A stretch of 64,000 nt of DNA from an uncultured Alphaproteobacteria bacterium (GTDB lineage Bacteria; Pseudomonadota; Alphaproteobacteria; HIMB59; GCA-002718135): assembly GCA_902591485.1 (NCBI GenBank), contig CACJAV010000003.1:56406-120405 (forward strand). The letters run 5' to 3'. Both the position numbers and the translations under genes were made by a program. The notes under the pieces were generated by a model. That model saw nothing but the letters and a program-made list of their open reading frames with translations, was not told the origin of the DNA and searched no databases. Shown here piece after piece: positions 33,638 to 42,591 of this stretch. The stretch's first letter is position 1, and each line of letters starts with the position of its first letter.

Positions 33638-34683
33638 TGAAAAATTCAATTAAAATTATTCAGCCTGATGACTGGCATGTTCATTTTCGAGAAGGTGAAA
33701 TGCTAAATGTTGTCACAAAATATTCATCAAGAGTAAATAGAAGATGCATAGCAATGCCAAATACTTCAACGCCTATAACTAACTCTATTGAAGCTATAAA
33801 TTATAAAAACTTAATACAAAAGAATTCTGGTAAAAATAATTTTGAAGCTCTTATTCCCTGTTATTTGACTGATAATTTAGATATTGATGATTTTGAATAT
33901 GCACTTCACAATAATATTTTTATTGGTGGAAAATTATATCCCAATAATGCTACAACAAATTCGCAATATGGAGTAAATGATATAAAAAAAATATATAATA
34001 TCTTTGAAATTTTAGAAAAGCAAAATAAAACTTTACTTATACATGGTGAGTTAAATAGAAGTGATATAGATATTTTTGATAGAGAAAAATATTTTATTGA
34101 TGAAGAATTGTATCAAATAAGAAAATCATTTAAAGATCTAAAAATAGTTTTAGAACATGTGTCTAGTGATTATGGAGTTGATTTTGTTAAAACAAATATC
34201 AATATCGCTGGCACAATAACTCCTCATCACATGTTGCTTACTAAAGAAGATGTGTTTAAAGATGAAGAAATAAATCCCCATCATTATTGTATGCCTGTTG
34301 TAAAAAATGAAAAGGATCTCACATCATTAAGAAATGCAGCATGTTTCAATAATTCAAAATTTTTTTTGGGGACTGACTCAGCGCCTCATCATGTTGTTGA
34401 TAAAAAACAAAATGATTCTTTAAAAGCAGGTATTTTTTCTTCTTCTAATTCTATTGAATTATATGCTTCAATTTTTGAGGAGGAAAATGCATTAGAAAAC
34501 TTAGAAAAATTTTCTTCAATAAATGGTCCTAAATTTTATAATTTAGATGTTAATGATCAGTATTTAATTTTAGATAAAGAAGATAAAATTGTTCCAGAAT
34601 ACACAGAAGAAGGAAATATCAAAATTAAAAATTTTTATGCTAACAAAAAAATTCATTGGAAAGTAGCACAATTAGAAGTATAG
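33637..34683 (+). CDS. pyrC: Dihydroorotase
   Basis: PyrC cyclises N-carbamoyl-aspartate to dihydroorotate in pyrimidine synthesis. The 348-residue class II dihydroorotase has the first metal motif DWHVHFREGEML, the carbamylated lysine in GGKLYPNNATTNS, histidines in LIHGE and LEHVSS, and the catalytic aspartate in LGTDSAPHH. The length matches E. coli PyrC (348). Translation is coupled to the upstream GT9 gene by a one-base overlap. Confidence 0.95.
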   Translation: MKNSIKIIQPDDWHVHFREGEMLNVVTKYSSRVNRRCIAMPNTSTPITNSIEAINYKNLIQKNSGKNNFEALIPCYLTDNLDIDDFEYALHNNIFIGGKLYPNNATTNSQYGVNDIKKIYNIFEILEKQNKTLLIHGELNRSDIDIFDREKYFIDEELYQIRKSFKDLKIVLEHVSSDYGVDFVKTNINIAGTITPHHMLLTKEDVFKDEEINPHHYCMPVVKNEKDLTSLRNAACFNNSKFFLGTDSAPHHVVDKKQNDSLKAGIFSSSNSIELYASIFEEENALENLEKFSSINGPKFYNLDVNDQYLILDKEDKIVPEYTEEGNIKIKNFYANKKIHWKVAQLEV

Positions 34684-34690
34684 AAGCATT

Positions 34691-35044
34691 ATGAGTTTTG
34701 GAACAAGATTATACACTTGGCTTAATGGTAAATTTGTTGGCTCTGATGAATCTGGAAATAAATATTATGCAAATAGTTATAATCATGCAGATTTAAATGC
34801 AAAAAGATGGGTAATATTTAGTGGTGAAATAGAAGCATCAAAGATACCTCCACATTGGCATGCATGGCTTCACAAATCAATAGATGAACCGCCAATTAAC
34901 TATAAACATAAATATTCGTGGCAAAAAAATCATAAGGCGAATATGACAGGAACTAGAAATGCACACTTTCCACCGTCTAATCCTCTATCTAAAAATTATA
35001 ATCCAGACCAGATAAAGGTTGATTATGAATCCTGGTCTCCTTAA
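34691..35044 (+). CDS. NDUFA12-family complex I accessory subunit
   Basis: A 117-residue homologue of mitochondrial B17.2/NDUFA12, an accessory subunit of NADH:ubiquinone oxidoreductase found in alphaproteobacteria. GTRLYTWLNGKFVGSDESGNKYY, RWVIFSGEIEASKIPPHWHAWLH and YKHKYSWQKNHKANMTGT are the family landmarks. As in many alphaproteobacteria it is followed by a DUF2155 gene and a convergent aat, away from the main nuo operon. It overlaps the DUF2155 gene by 20 bases. Confidence 0.93.
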   Translation: MSFGTRLYTWLNGKFVGSDESGNKYYANSYNHADLNAKRWVIFSGEIEASKIPPHWHAWLHKSIDEPPINYKHKYSWQKNHKANMTGTRNAHFPPSNPLSKNYNPDQIKVDYESWSP

Positions 35045-35402
35045 AATATTTTTTCTAATAATTTTTTTTTCTAGTCCATTACTTTCAGAACCTTTGCAGA
35101 TGAAATATGCTAAATTTAGGTTATTAGATAAAATATCAAATAAGCTCATTGATAAAACTATTTCTGTTGAAGATTTGGATGAAATAGAAACATTAAGTAT
35201 CAGAGTTTATGCTTGTTTTTCTGAGCCTCCAACTGAAATTTCTGAAGACTATGTCTTAGTTGAAATTATTGATAATTTCCAGGATTTACAAAAAAATGTT
35301 TATAGAGGATGGATGATATCTTCCTCTCCTGAAGTCACTGCACTTGAGCATCCAATTTATGATTTATGGTTGTTAGGTTGTATTAATGATAAAACCTCAT
35401 GA
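35025..35402 (+). CDS. DUF2155-domain exported protein
   Basis: A 125-residue protein starting at the ATG at 35025; an upstream TTG at 35019 is an unlikely alternative. It has a signal peptide (NPGLLKIFFLIIFFSSPLLS) and a DUF2155 domain with the conserved pieces KYAKFRLLDKISNKL, RVYACF, YRGWMISSSPEVTALEHPIYDLWLLGC including two cysteines that may form a disulfide. Function is unknown. Its 3' end overlaps the aat gene on the other strand by 46 bases. Confidence 0.87.
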   Translation: MNPGLLKIFFLIIFFSSPLLSEPLQMKYAKFRLLDKISNKLIDKTISVEDLDEIETLSIRVYACFSEPPTEISEDYVLVEIIDNFQDLQKNVYRGWMISSSPEVTALEHPIYDLWLLGCINDKTS

Positions 35403-36010
35403 AAATCCTCAACAAAAATAAAATTTCTTTTTTCTTTAATGCTTTTCTTGAGTCTTGTTAAGTAATCAATGTTATTAATTTCAAATGCGCCAAATTGCAC
35501 AAGGTGCTTATTAAAGAACTGAGAGTCCAGAACTGAAAATAAATTTTTTTTAAGAATAGCTATTAAATATAGTAAGCAAAATTTACTCGTATTAGAAACC
35601 TTGCTAAACATACTTTCTCCAAAAAAACATCCACCAATATGAACACCATATAATCCTCCGATTAATTTATCATCATCATAGCATTCGATGCTATGACACA
35701 TTTTATGATTATATAAATTAATGTATGAATTTAAAATCATATCATTAATCCAAGTGCCATTATCTCTTCTATTTGTTAATTGGCATTGAGAAATTACATT
35801 TTCAAAATTATTATTTGCAAGAAAAGTAAATCTATTATTTTTAAATAATTTATATAATTTTCTTGGAACATGAAAATTGTTTATAGGAATTAAAAATCGT
35901 TTTTTAGGTTGATACAGATTAACTGTTTCATCAGTAGATCTTTCTGCCATTGGAAAGAAACCTTTTTTATAAAAATTTATTAAATCTTTGGTTGGAATTA
36001 TATTATTCAA
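35357..36010 (-). CDS. aat: Leucyl/phenylalanyl-tRNA-protein transferase
   Basis: Aat attaches leucine or phenylalanine to proteins with N-terminal Arg or Lys, marking them for ClpSAP degradation. The 217-residue protein has FYKKGFFPMAERS, NGTWINDMILNSYINLY and the signature LIGGLYGVHIGGCFFGESMFS region, followed by LDSQFFNKHLVQFGA. Length and motif order match the family. It overlaps accC by 4 bases and its 3' end overlaps the DUF2155 gene. Confidence 0.93.
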   Translation of the reverse strand: MNNIIPTKDLINFYKKGFFPMAERSTDETVNLYQPKKRFLIPINNFHVPRKLYKLFKNNRFTFLANNNFENVISQCQLTNRRDNGTWINDMILNSYINLYNHKMCHSIECYDDDKLIGGLYGVHIGGCFFGESMFSKVSNTSKFCLLYLIAILKKNLFSVLDSQFFNKHLVQFGAFEINNIDYLTRLKKSIKEKRNFIFVEDFHEVLSLIQPNNHKS

Positions 36011-37335
36011 TTGAAAGTTGACATAAAGTTTATGTCATATTTTCCAGATTGAAACTCTTCACTCATTATAATTCTTTGATGAAGTTGGATATTTGTATTA
36101 ATTCCCATTATGACATATTCCTCTAAAGCTCTATTCATTCTTGCGATGCATTCTTTTCGGTTATCAGCATAAGTAATAAGTTTTCCAATCATACTATCAT
36201 AATGAGGGGGGACAGAATATCCTTGATAAACAGCTGAGTCTACTCTAACACCAAGACCACCTGGTTGGTGGTATTGAGTAATCTTACCTGGAGAAGGAAT
36301 AAAACTTTCAGGGTGTTCTGCATTAATCCTACATTCAATAGCATGCCCTTTCATTTCAATATCGTTTTGAGTAATTGTAAGCTTTTCTCCTGATGCAGCT
36401 AATATTTGTTGTTTTACTAAATCAATCCCAGTTACCATCTCTGTTACTGGATGTTCTACTTGTAATCTCGTATTCATTTCCATGAAATAAAAATTCTCAT
36501 TTTCATATAAAAATTCTAGCGTTCCAACTCCTTCGTAACCAATAGCAGATACTGCTTTTTTACACAGCTCACTAATTTCCCTCCTTTTTTCATCAGATAG
36601 AAGTTCACTTGGGCTCTCCTCTATTAGTTTTTGGTGTTTTCTTTGAATTGAACAATCACGCTCACCTAAAGTAACTACATTCCCATGTGCGTCTGCAAGA
36701 ATTTGAATTTCAATGTGTTTTGGTGTTGTTAAAAATTTTTCTAAGTAAACTTTGTCATCATTAAAAGATTTTTTTGCTTCAGCTTTTGCAGAATTTATTG
36801 CGTTTTCAATTTCATCATGTTTAGTTACTACTCGCATACCTTTACCACCACCACCGCTAGCAGCTTTGACAATTATCGGCAGACTAACATTTTTAATAAA
36901 TTGTTGAATTTTTTTATTATCAGATATGTCGTTTAGTCCCGGCACTGTTGGAACATTGTTGTCATCCATTATTTTTTTAGCGTCAATTTTATTACCCATA
37001 ATTTTAATATGACTGGAGTGTGGACCAATAAACTTAATATTATGTTCTTCAATAATTTCTGCAAACCTCTGATTTTCACTTAAAAATCCATATCCAGGAT
37101 GAATTCCATCAGCATTAGTAAGAGTCGCTGCTGTAATTATTGCAGGAATATTTAAATAACTTGATTGAGCGGATGCCGGTCCAACACATATGCTCTCATC
37201 TGCCATTCTTACGTGCATCGCACCTTCATCAGCTTCAGAATGTATAGCAACAGTTTTAATTCCTAGCTCTCTACAAGCTCTTAATACTCTTAATGCAATT
37301 TCGCCTCTGTTGGCGATTAAAATTTTTTTGATCAT
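36007..37335 (-). CDS. accC: Acetyl-CoA carboxylase biotin carboxylase subunit
   Basis: AccC carboxylates biotin on BCCP with ATP and bicarbonate, the first step of fatty-acid synthesis. The 442-residue ATP-grasp protein begins IKKILIANRGEIALRVLRACRELG and contains IHPGYGFLSEN, the glycine-rich ATP loop KAASGGGGKGMRVV, ERDCSIQRKHQKLIEESPS and the catalytic MNTRLQVEHPVTEMVTG. It is joined to accB by a TAATG overlap in the standard accB-accC order. Confidence 0.96.
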   Translation of the reverse strand: MIKKILIANRGEIALRVLRACRELGIKTVAIHSEADEGAMHVRMADESICVGPASAQSSYLNIPAIITAATLTNADGIHPGYGFLSENQRFAEIIEEHNIKFIGPHSSHIKIMGNKIDAKKIMDDNNVPTVPGLNDISDNKKIQQFIKNVSLPIIVKAASGGGGKGMRVVTKHDEIENAINSAKAEAKKSFNDDKVYLEKFLTTPKHIEIQILADAHGNVVTLGERDCSIQRKHQKLIEESPSELLSDEKRREISELCKKAVSAIGYEGVGTLEFLYENENFYFMEMNTRLQVEHPVTEMVTGIDLVKQQILAASGEKLTITQNDIEMKGHAIECRINAEHPESFIPSPGKITQYHQPGGLGVRVDSAVYQGYSVPPHYDSMIGKLITYADNRKECIARMNRALEEYVIMGINTNIQLHQRIIMSEEFQSGKYDINFMSTFN

Positions 37336-37784
37336 TACTCAAAAATAATTAAGTGATCTCCGAATTCTACGGGCTGACTATTTAAAGCAACTATTTTTTT
37401 TATAACTCCAGATTTAGGAGCTTTTATTTCATTAAATGTTTTCATTGCTTCAATAAGTAAAAGTATGTCACCTGCTTTAACATGCTGGCCTATTTTAACA
37501 TAGGGTGGAGAATTGGGGTCAGCAGATAGATAAGCAACTCCAACCATTGGTGATTTCACTATATTTTCTTCATTAATAGTTTCAATTTCAACCTTTTCCT
37601 CAGAACTTTTTTTAACTGATTGTGTTTTAATTGCCTGAACACCAATCGATTTATCTAATTGTTCAGATGAAATTTCAATTTCATATTCTCCTTTTTTTAT
37701 CCTAAATTTTGATACATTTTCAATCTTTGTTTCATTAAGAAGTAATTTTATATTTTCGATATCTGTTTTGTCTATTTTGTTCAT
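37335..37784 (-). CDS. accB: Biotin carboxyl carrier protein of acetyl-CoA carboxylase
   Basis: A 149-residue BCCP. The C-terminal biotinyl domain carries the lysine in LLIEAMKTFNEIKAP, 35 residues from the end as expected, and the upstream PMVGVAYLSADPNSPPYVKIG loop is typical. The central segment (about 45-72) is the usual flexible linker, here rich in Ser, Lys and Glu rather than Ala and Pro. The motif EAMKTFNEI differs from E. coli EAMKMMNQI but keeps the Met-Lys pair. One-base overlaps connect it to aroQ and accC. Confidence 0.95.
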   Translation of the reverse strand: MNKIDKTDIENIKLLLNETKIENVSKFRIKKGEYEIEISSEQLDKSIGVQAIKTQSVKKSSEEKVEIETINEENIVKSPMVGVAYLSADPNSPPYVKIGQHVKAGDILLLIEAMKTFNEIKAPKSGVIKKIVALNSQPVEFGDHLIIFE

Positions 37785-38227
37785 TATTGATCTTTATAAA
37801 TTAATTTCTTCATTGCTTCAATTGCTAGTAAGTAGCCATTTTCACCAAATCCACAAATGACACCATTTACAGACTCGGAAGTAATACTTTTTCTTCTATA
37901 ATCTTCCCTCGCATAAATGTTTGAAATATGAACTTCTATTTTTGGTTTAGTAGTAGCTCTTAGAGCATCTAGCAAGGCTATTGATGTGTGGGTGTAAGCA
38001 GCTGGATTAATTATGATACCTTCATAATCATTTTGAACTGAATGAATTTTTTCTAGTAACTCCCCCTCATGGTTACTTTGGTAAAATTCCATTTCCATTT
38101 TATTTTTAGCACATTTTTTTTCACAAATAGATTTTATTCTTTCTAATGAAGTGTCTCCATAAAAATTTTTTTCTCTATTCCCAAGAAGATTAAGATTAGG
38201 TCCATTTATAATTAAAATTTTTTTCAT
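37784..38227 (-). CDS. aroQ: Type II 3-dehydroquinate dehydratase
   Basis: AroQ converts 3-dehydroquinate to 3-dehydroshikimate in aromatic amino acid synthesis. The 147-residue protein has the opening ILIINGPNLNLLGNREKNFYG, the catalytic tyrosine region, YQSNHEGELLEKIH, IINPAAYTHTSIALLDAL and EVHISNIYAREDYRRKS with the catalytic histidine. Length and motifs match the dodecameric type II enzyme. Translation is coupled to accB by TAATG. Confidence 0.96.
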   Translation of the reverse strand: MKKILIINGPNLNLLGNREKNFYGDTSLERIKSICEKKCAKNKMEMEFYQSNHEGELLEKIHSVQNDYEGIIINPAAYTHTSIALLDALRATTKPKIEVHISNIYAREDYRRKSITSESVNGVICGFGENGYLLAIEAMKKLIYKDQ

Positions 38228-38231
38228 GTTA

Positions 38232-39290
38232 TTATATAAAATGTTTACTTAATGTAAGTTTTTGATTCTGGTAATTAGAATTTAATTTTTTTCCATATAA
38301 CATAGATGATGATTTATTCAATTTTTCATATTGAATTCTTGCTATAGTTTGCCCATCTTCAATAATAAAGTTTACTTCATAAGTTTTTACTTCTAAAACG
38401 GCAAATGCGCCATCAGAATAGCCAAATCCGGGATCAAAAAATCCAGCATAATGAACTCTAAAATCTCCAATACCTGTATCATAGGGGACCATTTCACCTG
38501 CTAAATTTGGAGGTATAGAAATTCTCTCCTTAGATTTCAAAATATAAAAACTGTTTTTTTCAATTACTAATGTGTTGTTTAGAGGCTTAATTGGCTCCCA
38601 ATAATTTTTTTTAGAATGAAATTTATTTTTTGAAAAGTCTAATATGGGAGCATTAGTTTTTGACTTATAAGCACAAATAGATTTATTATCCGATAAATCA
38701 ATTGTTAATTTAAGACCGTTTTCAAAAATTGTGCCTCTTTTTGAAAAACATAATTTTTTTTTATGATTTATTTTTTTTAATTGATCATCATTTAAATAAA
38801 TATTTTCTTTATATGCTAATCTCATTTGATTAAGGCTATCACCCTCATAAAATTTAATATTAAATGATTTGCATGTTACTTCTATAAAAATTTCCCCTTT
38901 ATATCTGAGTGGTATCTTCTCATATTCATTGGAATTGTCCAAAATAGTTCTACAAAATATATCTAGTCTTCCAGTGCTACTTTTTGGATTACACTTACCA
39001 ATTATTTGCGATTTAAAATTCAATTTTTCATTTAATCTTACAAGATATGTATGATTTTTTTTAAAAACTAACCCATTTTTTAAATTGTATTTTTTAATTG
39101 ATAGTTTTTTTAATTTATTGCGTATTTTTCCTTTAGGACTTAAAAAACTAAACTTTAATTCATAACATTCATTACTTAGCGTAAGATCCATACTTGATGG
39201 TTGAATTCTACTCTGGTTATAATTTACAGATATTATTTCTTTATTTTTAATTAGTTTTTTGTAATCATCAAAATTTAAGGCTCCGTTCAT
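38232..39290 (-). CDS. dcd: 2'-Deoxycytidine 5'-triphosphate deaminase, long PF06559 form
   Basis: A 352-residue dUTPase-fold protein of the double-domain Dcd type (PF06559) common in Alphaproteobacteria. Both halves show dUTPase/Dcd-like motifs: RIQPSSMDLTLSNECYEL and NPKSSTGRLDIFCRTILD in the first, and PYDTGIGDFRVHYAGFFDPGFGY with VNFIIEDGQTIARIQYEKL in the second. It deaminates dCTP to dUTP for thymidylate synthesis. Extra lysine- and asparagine-rich inserts suit the AT-rich genome. The upstream M48 protease gene overlaps its start by 4 bases. Confidence 0.87.
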   Translation of the reverse strand: MNGALNFDDYKKLIKNKEIISVNYNQSRIQPSSMDLTLSNECYELKFSFLSPKGKIRNKLKKLSIKKYNLKNGLVFKKNHTYLVRLNEKLNFKSQIIGKCNPKSSTGRLDIFCRTILDNSNEYEKIPLRYKGEIFIEVTCKSFNIKFYEGDSLNQMRLAYKENIYLNDDQLKKINHKKKLCFSKRGTIFENGLKLTIDLSDNKSICAYKSKTNAPILDFSKNKFHSKKNYWEPIKPLNNTLVIEKNSFYILKSKERISIPPNLAGEMVPYDTGIGDFRVHYAGFFDPGFGYSDGAFAVLEVKTYEVNFIIEDGQTIARIQYEKLNKSSSMLYGKKLNSNYQNQKLTLSKHFI

Positions 39291-40573
39291 AATTTTAAAT
39301 ACTCGTATATTATTTTTTTTAATTTTTTATCATTCGTTTTTTCAGAGATCATAAATAATTTTTCTTTCAGTTCTGCTTTTTTAATTTTATCAGATTGATT
39401 GATTATATTAAATAAATCAATCCAATATTTTTTATCTAAAAGTATAGCTATTTCTATGAATTTATTAATGATATATTTATTATTAGGGAATCGAATCAAT
39501 AAATTTAAATTTTTTTCAAAAAAGGTATTTTCTTCATTTTTTTCTAGATTTTTCAAATTTGTATCCAAAAATATTCTATATTTAATGTAATGATTATCTG
39601 GATAATTTTTTAAAACTATTTGGTAAAATTTTAAAGACTCCTTTACGAAGCCGTGTGATCTAAGAATATCACCTTTGGTTTCTAATAGAAAAATGTAATC
39701 AGGATACATTTTTATTAATAAGTTTATTTTTTTTAGTGAGGTTTCTAAATCCCCAGACTTAGAGCTTTTAATAGAGTCAAAATAAATTTTGTGATCATTT
39801 TTTAATTTACCTAATTCAGATTTATTATTAAATCCTAAAAATTTAGCTTTTATAAAATCAAATTCATTTTGAGTACTTTTACTATAATTAAATTTTTTTG
39901 TTTTTGAGTTATTTTCTATGATTTGGTAACGCTCTTTGAATATTGGATGTGTTGAAAATTTTTGATATTCTTCATCAAAACCTTTACTTAAAGCATTTTC
40001 TTCTAATATTTTTAGAAGCTCTTTTATTGAATCAGATGGTAATTTTAATTTTTGCAGAGTGTCAATTGAATATAAATCTGCTTCTCTTTCCTGTTCTCTG
40101 CTAAAACTAAGATAAAAATTATTTATATTAGCTTGACTTGCTATTGCTCCTCCTAAAATTTGCGGTTCATCTGCTAAAATACTACCACTAATTACAGCTA
40201 TGGATGTTAGTAAATTGAGTTTTGAAAATTGCTCTAAAGAGTCCACTCTTTTTTCTAAGTGAAAATATTGCAGATGGCCAACTTCATGAGCTAACACTGC
40301 CAGTAAAGATACATAATCTGGTGATTGATGAATAAGACCTGATGAAATTATAAGTTTATTGTTGGGAACCACAAAAGCATTAGGATTATCATCTCTGATG
40401 ATATGAATTTTTATATTTTTTTTAAATTTATTAACTTCTTTAATATTATCCAATAATTTATTTAAAAAAATTTCTGTCTCATAATCAAATATTTGATTTG
40501 AATGTGAAATATTTGAAAAAAATAAATTAGAAAAAAAAAAAATTAAAAATAATCTACTTATTAAGACCACCAA
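39287..40573 (-). CDS. M48-family periplasmic metalloprotease with TPR region (BepA-like)
   Basis: A 428-residue zinc protease. An N-terminal signal peptide (LISRLFLIFFFSNLFFSNISHS) is followed by the M48 domain with zinc motif LAHEVGHLQYFH near residue 92 and the third ligand in SREQEREADLYSIDTL. The C-terminal half (about 235-420) is helical and TPR-like. BepA/YfgC relatives check outer-membrane protein assembly. The start is a TTG (40573) or neighbouring GTG, overlapping rne by about 13 bases, so the exact N-terminus is uncertain. Confidence 0.87.
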   Translation of the reverse strand: MVVLISRLFLIFFFSNLFFSNISHSNQIFDYETEIFLNKLLDNIKEVNKFKKNIKIHIIRDDNPNAFVVPNNKLIISSGLIHQSPDYVSLLAVLAHEVGHLQYFHLEKRVDSLEQFSKLNLLTSIAVISGSILADEPQILGGAIASQANINNFYLSFSREQEREADLYSIDTLQKLKLPSDSIKELLKILEENALSKGFDEEYQKFSTHPIFKERYQIIENNSKTKKFNYSKSTQNEFDFIKAKFLGFNNKSELGKLKNDHKIYFDSIKSSKSGDLETSLKKINLLIKMYPDYIFLLETKGDILRSHGFVKESLKFYQIVLKNYPDNHYIKYRIFLDTNLKNLEKNEENTFFEKNLNLLIRFPNNKYIINKFIEIAILLDKKYWIDLFNIINQSDKIKKAELKEKLFMISEKTNDKKLKKIIYEYLKL

Positions 40574-42468
40574 CCAGTTTTCTCCTCAGAGTGTTTATTT
40601 TCATCATCTTTTGTACTTTCTCTATCTCGTAAAGATTCATTTTCAATATTAACTAAATCAATATCCTTATTTTTTTTTATAACACTTTTCTTTTTAGTTT
40701 GATTTTTTTTTGTTTTTTTGAAACTTTTCTCATCATTTTTAGTTTTGGTTTTTGCTGATCTTTTTTTAATACTGTTATTTGTTTTTTTAATAGAGTTTAT
40801 TTCTTCATTGTTATTATAATTTAAAATTTCAATTATTGGTTCGTGTAATGAAAATTCTTCCTTAAACTCAAAATTTATAATAGATTTATAATTATTTTCC
40901 AGCTTGTTGAGCTCTAGTTTTTTTTGATTAATGAGATTTTCTGCCAAAGCAGTATTACATTTAACTAAAAGATTTGAATTATTATTTAATATTAATTTTT
41001 CTTTTATAATATTTAAAATCTGCTCACTTATCGATCTTGAATTTAGTATTAATCCTGAGCCTTTGCAAAAATTACATTTATCAAATGATTTTTCAATTAA
41101 ACTTGATCTTAATCTTTGTCTTGATAATTCTAATAATCCAAACATACTTATTCTGCCTACTTGAATTCTAGCTCTGTCTCTATACAATGCAGATTTAATT
41201 GCTTTTTCTACCTTAAAGTTATTGCGGTAGTCATCCATATCTATAAAATCAACAACTACTAATCCGCCTAAATCTCTTAATCTTAATTGTCTTGCTATTT
41301 CTATGGCGGCTTCAAGGTTAGTTTTTAATGCCGTACTTTCAATATTTCTTTCTGATGTATTTTTTCCAGAATTTACATCTATTGCTACAAGTGCCTCAGT
41401 AGTGTTTATCACTATTGAACCTCCCGATGGCAACTTGACATTCAGACTATACAGTTCATTAATTTGAAATTCGATATTTTGTGAAGCAAACAGTGAATTT
41501 TCTTTATCTTTAAATAACTTTATTTTTTTTGATTGACTTGGAAGTATACTTTTAGATATTTTTTTAATTTTATCATATCCATCTTTACCATCAACTAATA
41601 CTTCTGCAACTTCTTCAGTTAACATATCTCTTATTGTTCTTTTTAAAATACTGCCTTCTTCATAAATAAGTTTAGGAGCTTCTGACTTAAGAGTTACAGT
41701 TCTAATTTTATTCCATTGATTTATTAGGAAGGTCAAATCTTTAGAAATTTCTTTTTTACTTCTTCCAATTCCAGCTGTTCTTACTATAACAGACATTTTT
41801 TCGGGTATATTCACTGATGCTAAAATCTGCTTTAATTTTTTGCGTTCTTCAATATCTCCAATTTTTCTAGATATTCCATCATTATTCATACTATTTGGCA
41901 TCAAAACACAATAACGACCAGCAAAAGACAAAAAAGTAGTAAGGGCAGCACCCTTGAGACCTCTCTCCTCTTTATTGATTTGAACTAAAATAACCTGTCT
42001 AGGTTTTATAACATCTTGTATTTTATATTTCCTGAAAAAATTGTAATATTCTTTTTTTGGATTCAATGTTTTAATTCTAATTTTTTTGTTACCTTCATCA
42101 ATAGTCTCAAGATCATCATTTTTATCGATTTGATTGTTTTCTGTTGACTCATCTATTTCATCTAATTGTTCATTTTCAGATTGTTTTTTTAATAGCTCTT
42201 TTAGTTTAGCTTCATCTGAAGATGGAATTTTAAAGTAATCAGGATGTATTTCTGTAAGTGGGAGAAAACCATTTCTATTTGTTCCAAAATCAACAAAAGC
42301 AGCTTGTAGAGAAGGTTCAACGCGTGTTATTTTTGCTAAATAAACATCCCCTTTTACAGCATTCTTTTTATTAGACTCGATTTCAAAATCATCCAATTTG
42401 CCATCATCTGTAACAGCAACTCTTGTTTCATTTGCATTTGATGCATCAATAAGTATATTTTTCGACAT
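40561..42468 (-). CDS. rne: Ribonuclease E/G
   Basis: A 635-residue endoribonuclease for mRNA turnover and rRNA/tRNA processing. The S1 domain (about 36-185) carries a highly acidic insert (about 85-127). The catalytic region includes ALVAIDVNSGKNTSE and GGLVVVDFIDMDDYRNN with the two metal-binding aspartates, and the zinc-link CNFCKGSG that supports tetramerisation. The C-terminal scaffold is short and lysine-rich (about 560-635) compared with the long degradosome tails of other alphas, so partner binding may be reduced. A divergent 123-base gap to mrcA is where its promoter and 5' UTR should be. Confidence 0.93.
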   Translation of the reverse strand: MSKNILIDASNANETRVAVTDDGKLDDFEIESNKKNAVKGDVYLAKITRVEPSLQAAFVDFGTNRNGFLPLTEIHPDYFKIPSSDEAKLKELLKKQSENEQLDEIDESTENNQIDKNDDLETIDEGNKKIRIKTLNPKKEYYNFFRKYKIQDVIKPRQVILVQINKEERGLKGAALTTFLSFAGRYCVLMPNSMNNDGISRKIGDIEERKKLKQILASVNIPEKMSVIVRTAGIGRSKKEISKDLTFLINQWNKIRTVTLKSEAPKLIYEEGSILKRTIRDMLTEEVAEVLVDGKDGYDKIKKISKSILPSQSKKIKLFKDKENSLFASQNIEFQINELYSLNVKLPSGGSIVINTTEALVAIDVNSGKNTSERNIESTALKTNLEAAIEIARQLRLRDLGGLVVVDFIDMDDYRNNFKVEKAIKSALYRDRARIQVGRISMFGLLELSRQRLRSSLIEKSFDKCNFCKGSGLILNSRSISEQILNIIKEKLILNNNSNLLVKCNTALAENLINQKKLELNKLENNYKSIINFEFKEEFSLHEPIIEILNYNNNEEINSIKKTNNSIKKRSAKTKTKNDEKSFKKTKKNQTKKKSVIKKNKDIDLVNIENESLRDRESTKDDENKHSEEKTGWWS

Positions 42469-42591
42469 ATCTCGGAAACTCCATTATTATTTGTAAAAAT
42501 TCTTTTCATTTATGTTATTTTTTATGTTTTTTATAATTAATTAACCTCTATTGTCATATTTTAAACTATTTCACAATCTAGATTGTTCAAA